From contig CANRCY010000043.1 of the NCBI GenBank assembly GCA_947629225.1, positions 1 through 10,102 on the forward strand: 10,102 nucleotides of DNA. Reading direction: 5' to 3'. Each line of letters opens with the position of its first letter. Positions within the stretch are counted from its first letter, which is position 1. The position numbers and the translations under genes were made by a program. Positions 5,998 through 10,102 of the stretch are shown here, piece by piece. Source of the DNA: an uncultured Clostridia bacterium. Lineage in GTDB: Bacteria; Bacillota; Clostridia; Christensenellales; Borkfalkiaceae. The notes under the pieces were generated by a model, which worked only from the letters and a program-made list of their open reading frames with translations, had not been told where the DNA came from and did no database searches.

Positions 5998-6013
5998 AAA
6001 AAATAACTTTCAA
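5985..6013 (-). promoter_or_regulatory. Probable promoter of the PepSY-like lipoprotein gene
   Basis: On the minus strand TTGAAA (6008-6013, five of six) and CATATT (5985-5990, four of six) are 17 bases apart. It overlaps the oppositely oriented promoter at 5969-5997. The leader to the ATG at 5924 would be about 54 bases. Confidence 0.5.
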
Positions 6014-6033
6014 AAGACGGTACTATCTTTCCA

Positions 6034-6681
6034 ATGAAAAAGTTTATCTTAAAAACAGCATTTATAACGATCGGGGTGACCGCGATCTTCGCCGTATCGC
6101 TCTTCGGGATCGTCTCGTTCGTCGCTCCCGCCGCCATGATGCGGTTCTGCGAACAGCTGGGGCTCTCGGGGATCGGCAGCGAATACGCCTACGAAGAGTA
6201 TCTCAAAGGGAATGACCTCGGCTATCTTGCCCACTCCTTCGAACTCGACGCGGAGAACGGCAACTACGCGCGTGCTCTCGAACGGTTCGACGAGCTCTAC
6301 GGCACGGAGAGCGAACCGACGAAGCGCGAGGCGTTCGGCGAATTTTGCGAAAAGCAGAACAACGACTCTCTGCAAGCGGGGATTCCCGATTACGACTACC
6401 GCGCCTATCTTTGCGGGAGAGCGGCTTGCGTCAAATACCATTTGGCGCGCACGCCCGATTCGCAGTCGGACGCATGCGCCTTCGCCATACGGGAGACGGG
6501 CGAGGAGATCATGCCCGAGAGCCCCGTCATGGCGCTCACGATCGAGGCGGTCGACGCGGAAGACGCCGCGTTTTGCGGGATTCTCCTCGGGCAGGTGCGC
6601 GCGGAGAGCAAGTTCGAAACGGACAATATCCACTATCTCAACCTTGTGAAATTTTTGGAGGACGCTGTCGATGAGCAGTAA
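6034..6681 (+). CDS. Membrane-anchored protein of unknown function, 215 residues
   Basis: One hydrophobic segment at about residues 5-34 (ending near FVAPAAMM) predicts a signal anchor; there is no lipobox. The remainder is acidic and helix-rich with several tyrosine/alanine-containing segments, including NYARALERFDELYG, that read like helical-repeat (tetratricopeptide-like) packing, though no repeat can be confirmed by eye. I do not recognise a family. No good ribosome binding site precedes the ATG (CTATCTTTCC), which suggests weak translation or a different start; a good extended -10 promoter lies about 40 bases upstream. The end overlaps guaB by 11 bases, with the guaB ribosome binding site inside this gene, so the two should be co-transcribed and may be translationally coupled. 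A link to purine synthesis is not evident from the sequence. Confidence 0.75.
   Translation: MKKFILKTAFITIGVTAIFAVSLFGIVSFVAPAAMMRFCEQLGLSGIGSEYAYEEYLKGNDLGYLAHSFELDAENGNYARALERFDELYGTESEPTKREAFGEFCEKQNNDSLQAGIPDYDYRAYLCGRAACVKYHLARTPDSQSDACAFAIRETGEEIMPESPVMALTIEAVDAEDAAFCGILLGQVRAESKFETDNIHYLNLVKFLEDAVDEQ
6657..6661 (+). promoter_or_regulatory. guaB ribosome binding site inside the upstream gene
   Basis: GGAGG nine bases before the guaB ATG at 6671, located within the last codons of the 6034-6681 gene. It supports the chosen guaB start. Confidence 0.8.
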
Positions 6682-8137
6682 AATTCTCAAAGAGGGCTTG
6701 ACGTTCGACGATGTACTACTCATTCCGCAGGCGTCCGACGTGTTGCCCGCACAGGTCGATCTTCGTACCGAGCTCACGGAGGACATCCGCCTGAACGTTC
6801 CCATCATCTCCGCCGCAATGGACACGGTGACGGAAAACCGCCTTGCCATCGCCATGGCGCGGGAAGGGGGAATGGGCATCATCCATAAGAACATGACGAT
6901 CGAGGAACAGGCGAAAGAGGTGGACCGCGTAAAGCGCAGCGAACACGGCGTCATCACCGATCCCTTCTTCCTCGAACCGCAGAACCTCGTGCGGGACGCG
7001 GTGGCGCTCATGGAGCGCTACCGTATCAGCGGCGTGCCCATCACCGAAGGGGGCAAACTCGTCGGGATCCTCACCAACCGCGACCTGCGCTTCGAAACCG
7101 ACTTCGATCAGCCCATACGCAACGTCATGACGAAGGATAACCTCGTCACTGCGCCCGTGGGCACCTCTCTCGACGCGGCGCAGAAAATTTTGGGCAAGCA
7201 CCGCATCGAAAAATTGCCCATCGTGGACAAGAACGGCTTCCTCAAAGGGCTCATCACGATCAAAGACATCGAGAAGAGCATCCAATATCCCAATTCGGCG
7301 CGCGACAAAAACGGCAGGCTTCTCGTCGGTGCGGCGGTGGGCACGGCGGCGAACACAATGGAGCGCATTGCCGCCCTCGTCGAGGCGAAGGTAGACGCGA
7401 TCGCCATCGACACGGCGCACGGGCATTCCGCCATGGTGCTCAAAAAAGTTTCCGAGATCAAGGCAAAATACCCGTCTCTTCCCCTCATCGCGGGCAACGT
7501 CGCGACGGCGGCGGCGACGAAGGCGCTCATCGACGCGGGCGCGGACGTCGTCAAAGTCGGAATCGGTCCCGGGTCCATTTGCACCACGCGTGTGGTGGCG
7601 GGCATCGGCGTTCCCCAGCTCACGGCAGTCATGGATTGCGCCGAAGAGGCGGAAAAGTACGGCAAACGCATCATCGCGGACGGCGGGATCAAATATTCGG
7701 GCGACATCGTAAAGGCGCTCGCGGCAGGGGGGAGCGCGGTCATGATTGGTTCTCTTCTTGCGGGCACTGCGGAGAGCCCGGGAGAGATCGAGCTCTATCA
7801 GGGCAGAAGTTTCAAAGTTTACAGGGGAATGGGTTCCCTTTCCGCCATGGAGGCGGGCAGTAAGGACCGCTATTCCCAGGAAGACGCGGCAGACGCGAAG
7901 AAGTTTGTCCCCGAGGGCGTGGAGGGGCGCGTTCCCTACCGCGGCAGCGTTTCGGAGATCGTCTATCAGCTCATGGGCGGTCTGCGTTCGGGCATGGGGT
8001 ACTGTGGCAAGCACAACATCGAGGAGCTCCGCACCTCGTCCGAGTTTATCCGTATCACCAACGCGGGGCTTTTGGAGAGCCACCCGCACGACATTTCCAT
8101 CAGCAAAGAAGCCCCGAATTACACCTCGCGAAGCTGA
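6671..8137 (+). CDS. guaB: Inosine-5'-monophosphate dehydrogenase
   Basis: The 488-residue protein has the full bacterial IMP dehydrogenase layout. An N-terminal barrel portion begins LTFDDVLLIPQASDVLP and is followed by a tandem CBS pair (about residues 95-205, with ISGVPITE and IEKLPIVD segments). The barrel then resumes with the catalytic loop GPGSICTTR, where C304 forms the covalent adduct with IMP. Further signatures are DGGIKYSGDIVKAL, the IMP-binding MIGSLLAGT and YRGMGSLSAM, and the mobile flap around EGVEGRVPYRG. The enzyme oxidises IMP to XMP with NAD+, the rate-limiting step toward guanine nucleotides, in the cytoplasm as a tetramer or octamer. CBS domains in this family bind purine nucleotides and tune activity. 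The length is normal and no key residue is missing. It is co-oriented with guaA, 331 bases downstream, which carries out the next step. Confidence 0.98.
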   Translation: MSSKILKEGLTFDDVLLIPQASDVLPAQVDLRTELTEDIRLNVPIISAAMDTVTENRLAIAMAREGGMGIIHKNMTIEEQAKEVDRVKRSEHGVITDPFFLEPQNLVRDAVALMERYRISGVPITEGGKLVGILTNRDLRFETDFDQPIRNVMTKDNLVTAPVGTSLDAAQKILGKHRIEKLPIVDKNGFLKGLITIKDIEKSIQYPNSARDKNGRLLVGAAVGTAANTMERIAALVEAKVDAIAIDTAHGHSAMVLKKVSEIKAKYPSLPLIAGNVATAAATKALIDAGADVVKVGIGPGSICTTRVVAGIGVPQLTAVMDCAEEAEKYGKRIIADGGIKYSGDIVKALAAGGSAVMIGSLLAGTAESPGEIELYQGRSFKVYRGMGSLSAMEAGSKDRYSQEDAADAKKFVPEGVEGRVPYRGSVSEIVYQLMGGLRSGMGYCGKHNIEELRTSSEFIRITNAGLLESHPHDISISKEAPNYTSRS

Positions 8138-8160
8138 TTCACGCGTTTCTTTGCGCTCTC

Positions 8161-8211
8161 CCCCTTGGCTCCCCCTTGAGGGGGAGCTGTCACCGTAGGT
8201 GACTGAAGGGG
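8161..8211. repeat. Cloverleaf-like structured repeat, copy 1 (guaB-guaA gap)
   Basis: An outer stem CCCCTT (8161-8166) with AAGGGG (8206-8211) encloses two hairpins. The first is GCTCCCCC/GGGGGAGC (8168-8175 with 8180-8187) around TTGA, the second GTCACC/GGTGAC (8189-8194 with 8198-8203) around GTA. A second copy lies at 10036-10083 after guaA. The second hairpin and the outer stem differ in sequence between copies yet stay paired. Similar CTCCCCTT...AGGGGAG elements are known to me as common intergenic repeats in Clostridia genomes. No transposase is associated. Confidence 0.85.
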
Positions 8212-8225
8212 TGTCTTCTTTCGCT

Positions 8226-8413
8226 CAACATGACGTTACAATTGTCATTCCGCCCCGCGGTTCCGAATTGTCATTTCGAGTGGAGCGAAGCGGAATCGAG
8301 AAATCTCAACCATATTAAAAATAAAGCAGAGATGTTTACTTCGCCCTACGGGCTCGTGCCGCGCTCAGAGAATCAGAACGGCGCGCGGGGCAACATGACA
8401 TAATACTGTCATT
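8226..8413. repeat. Intergenic repeat block with matching ends and a GTCATTTCGAG-type core
   Basis: This part of the 331-base guaB-guaA gap has similar ends: CAACATGAC...TGTCATT at 8226-8249 and again at 8391-8413. Each is itself a short inverted repeat, ATGAC with GTCAT, spaced by nine and eight bases. AATTGTCATT occurs twice (8240-8249, 8266-8275). The core at 8270-8307 reads GTCATTTCGAGTGGAGCGAA and continues to GAGAAATCTC, resembling a short intergenic repeat that is frequent in many bacterial genomes. A GCCC-TAC-GGGC hairpin lies near 8343-8353. No open reading frame is convincing here. It may be a non-autonomous mobile or degraded repeat. Confidence 0.55.
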
Positions 8414-8414
8414 T

Positions 8415-8440
8415 AAGAATTCCTTACGGGAGTTCTTTTT
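8415..8440 (+). terminator. Terminator-like hairpin directly upstream of guaA
   Basis: GAATTCC (8417-8423) pairs with GGAGTTC (8429-8435, one G-U pair) around TTACG, and two flanking A-T pairs extend it to nine base pairs. It is followed by TTTTT (8436-8440). It can end transcripts from guaB, but only 28 bases separate it from the guaA ATG, too few for a full promoter. guaA transcription must therefore start upstream and pass through it, which allows attenuation. Confidence 0.6.
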
Positions 8441-8468
8441 CGATATAACGGAAAAACAGAGGAACGGT

Positions 8469-10004
8469 ATGCAACATCAAAAAGTATTGGTGCTCGACTT
8501 CGGCGGGCAGTACAACCAGCTCATCGCGCGCAGGGTGCGCGACCTCGGGGTATACTGTGAGCTCCTTTCCTGCGACCTTTCGGCAGAGGAGATCGGGCGG
8601 TCCGCGCCCATCGGGATTATCTTCACGGGCGGACCCAACAGCGTTTACGATGAAAATGCGCCCCGCGTCTCCCCCGAAATCTTCGCGCTCGGCATTCCCG
8701 TGCTCGGGATCTGTTACGGCGCACAGCTCATCGCCTACACGTTGGGCGGAAAGGTCGCGCACGCCCCGTCGAGCGAATACGGCAAGCGGGAAATTTCCTT
8801 CCTCAAAGAGAGCCCTCTCTCCGAGGGGATCCCCGAAAAGAGCGTCTGCTGGATGAGCCATACCGACCTTGTGCAAGAAGTCCCCGCGGGGTTTGAAGTG
8901 CTCGCTTCCACCGAGAGCTGTCCCGTCGCCCTGTTCGGGAGCGCGGAAAGGAATCTCTACGGCGTGCAGTTCCACCCCGAAGTCGTTCATTCGGAGTACG
9001 GCAACAAACTGCTCGAAAATTTCCTCTACCGCGTCTGCGGCGCGAAAGGGGATTGGACGATGAAAAATTTCGTCGCCGAACAGGTCGCCCGCCTCAAAGA
9101 AAAGATCGGGAACAAGCGGGTGCTCTGCGCCATGTCGGGCGGGGTAGATTCCGCCGTCGCCGCCACCCTCGTTCACCGCGCGGTGGGGGAGAACCTCACC
9201 TGCGTCTTCGTCGACCACGGTCTGCTCCGCAAAAACGAGCCCGAAGAAGTCATGCGCGTCTTCAAAGAGGAGCTCGGCATGCGCCTCATCAAGGCGGACG
9301 CGGGGGAACGCTTCCTCGCCGCGCTCAAAGGGGTGACCGACCCCGAGCGCAAACGTCGGATCATCGGCGAGCTCTTCATCTGCGTGTTCGAGGAAGAGGC
9401 AAAAAAGATCGGAAAAGTCGATTTTTTGGTGCAGGGAACGATCTATCCCGACGTGATCGAGAGCGGCAAGGGCAAGAGCGCCGTCATCAAGAGCCACCAC
9501 AACGTGGGCGGGCTTCCCGACGTCGTGGACTTTCAAGAGATCGTCGAACCGCTCAGAGACCTGTTCAAAGACGAAGTCAGGCGGGTCGGCACGGAGCTTG
9601 GGCTTGCGGACGAGATCGTCTGGCGGCAGCCCTGCCCGGGACCCGCGCTCGCAATCCGCATCATGGGGGAAGTCACGCGGGAGAAACTCGAGATCGTGCG
9701 GGACGCCGACGCGATTTTCCGCGAGGAGATCGCGCGGGCGGGGCTTGCGCGGGATGTCTGGCAGTATTTCGCCGTCCTCACCGACAGCAAAACGGTGGGG
9801 GTGCAGGGCGATTTCCGCACCTACGAGAATGTGATCGCTCTTCGCGCCGTCACGAGCGTGGACGCCATGACCGCCGATTGGGCGCGCATTCCCTTCGAGG
9901 TATTGGAGCGCGTCTCCACCCGCATCACAAACGAAGTCAAGCACGCCAACCGCGTGGTGTATGATATTACCTCAAAACCCCCCGCAACGATCGAATGGGA
10001 ATAA
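8469..10004 (+). CDS. guaA: GMP synthase (glutamine-hydrolysing)
   Basis: This 511-residue protein joins both domains of GMP synthase. The N-terminal class I glutamine amidotransferase domain has VLVLDFGGQYNQLIARRVR, the nucleophile C82 in GICYGAQ, and H169/E171 in FHPEV. The ATP pyrophosphatase domain has the PP-loop SGGVDS (223-228), the VFVDHGLLRKNE segment, IKSHHNVGG, and the C-terminal dimerisation region ending in ITSKPPATIEWE, the standard end of the family. It aminates XMP to GMP using ATP and glutamine, following the guaB product. Length and catalytic residues are normal. The ATG at 8469 has AGAGGA (8458-8463) five bases before it. Expression may depend on readthrough of the hairpin at 8415-8440. 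Confidence 0.98.
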   Translation: MQHQKVLVLDFGGQYNQLIARRVRDLGVYCELLSCDLSAEEIGRSAPIGIIFTGGPNSVYDENAPRVSPEIFALGIPVLGICYGAQLIAYTLGGKVAHAPSSEYGKREISFLKESPLSEGIPEKSVCWMSHTDLVQEVPAGFEVLASTESCPVALFGSAERNLYGVQFHPEVVHSEYGNKLLENFLYRVCGAKGDWTMKNFVAEQVARLKEKIGNKRVLCAMSGGVDSAVAATLVHRAVGENLTCVFVDHGLLRKNEPEEVMRVFKEELGMRLIKADAGERFLAALKGVTDPERKRRIIGELFICVFEEEAKKIGKVDFLVQGTIYPDVIESGKGKSAVIKSHHNVGGLPDVVDFQEIVEPLRDLFKDEVRRVGTELGLADEIVWRQPCPGPALAIRIMGEVTREKLEIVRDADAIFREEIARAGLARDVWQYFAVLTDSKTVGVQGDFRTYENVIALRAVTSVDAMTADWARIPFEVLERVSTRITNEVKHANRVVYDITSKPPATIEWE

Positions 10005-10035
10005 GGGTTTCGAACGATTCTTTGCTCGTTCCACG

Positions 10036-10083
10036 CCCCTCGGCTCCCCCTTGAGGGGGAGCTCCGCCAAAGGCGGTGAGGGG
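10036..10083. repeat. Cloverleaf-like structured repeat, copy 2 (after guaA)
   Basis: An outer stem CCCCTC (10036-10041) with GAGGGG (10078-10083) encloses GCTCCCCC/GGGGGAGC (10043-10050 with 10055-10062) around TTGA, and CCGCC/GGCGG (10064-10068 with 10072-10076) around AAA. The first hairpin is identical to copy 1, while the second hairpin and the outer stem carry paired substitutions. It begins 31 bases after the guaA stop and lacks a T-run, so it is not a standard terminator. The same GGTGTC-type flank follows both copies. Confidence 0.85.
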
Positions 10084-10102
10084 GTGTCACTTCGAAAAGA
10101 AT

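Noticed and set aside
6716..8089. Long minus-strand open frame of 457 codons opposite guaB
   Set aside because: It shadows guaB; the composition is dominated by Arg, Asp, His and Val with no family motif or ribosome binding site evidence.
8138..8468. Purine or guanine riboswitch upstream of guaA
   Set aside because: I could not find the conserved three-way junction core or loop sequences of the purine riboswitch; the visible structures are repeats and a terminator-like hairpin.
8424..9944. Long minus-strand open frame of 506 codons opposite guaA
   Set aside because: It is fully antisense to a clear guaA gene, has no recognisable domain, and is rich in residues expected from reading GC-biased codons backwards.
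10036..10083. Intrinsic terminator of guaA
   Set aside because: The stems are strong but no T-run follows and the same structure occurs elsewhere as a repeat, so it is listed as a repeat.

Overview
The window looks like chromosomal DNA of a fairly GC-rich member of the Firmicutes, probably an uncultured Clostridia-type gut or anaerobic lineage. The basis is AGGAGG-type ribosome binding sites, near-consensus TTGACA/TATAAT promoters, lipobox lipoproteins, an oxygen-sensitive radical SAM protein of the HemW type, and short structured intergenic repeats of a kind common in such genomes. This taxonomic placement is inference; there is no rRNA or marker phylogeny here.

Layout. (1) Positions 1-2725, plus strand: the tail of an unidentified gene, then a tightly coupled trio with stop/start overlaps: an ADP-ribosylglycohydrolase, a small MGMT-type alkyltransferase-like protein with an intact PCHRV active site, and a HemW-like radical SAM protein. 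A perfect 20-bp hairpin closes this unit and lies between it and a convergent gene. (2) Positions 2738-4211: a divergent pair, an uncharacterised lipoprotein (minus) and a small XRE-type HTH regulator (plus). They are separated by a short regulatory region with a perfect consensus minus-strand promoter, an operator-like inverted repeat just downstream of the expected transcription start, and three perfect tandem copies of a 20-bp unit that carries both the -35 box and an operator half-site. The 5' end of the HTH gene appears to be frameshifted by one base. (3) Positions 4240-5924, minus strand: a second lipoprotein with a PepSY-like C-terminus, then a membrane-anchored permuted papain-fold (YiiX/YycO-like) cysteine hydrolase with its own strong promoter and a strong terminator. 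(4) Positions 5969-10004, plus strand: a small membrane-anchored protein of unknown function overlapping guaB (IMP dehydrogenase), then guaA (GMP synthase). (5) The guaB-guaA gap and the region after guaA each carry a copy of a cloverleaf-like repeat whose stems differ in sequence but keep pairing.

How the parts work together. guaB and guaA encode the two consecutive steps IMP to XMP to GMP and form the best understood part of the window. A terminator-like hairpin lies directly before the guaA ribosome binding site, so guaA may be set by readthrough or attenuation. The lipoprotein and HTH pair looks like a self-contained cell-envelope regulatory unit. A second divergent promoter pair, for lipoprotein 5268-5924 and the 6034-6681 membrane protein, shares one perfect 12-bp dyad, suggesting joint control. 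No phage, CRISPR, IS element, tRNA or rRNA was seen. The most unusual material is the tandem-repeat promoter with the frameshifted regulator, and the covarying cloverleaf repeats.
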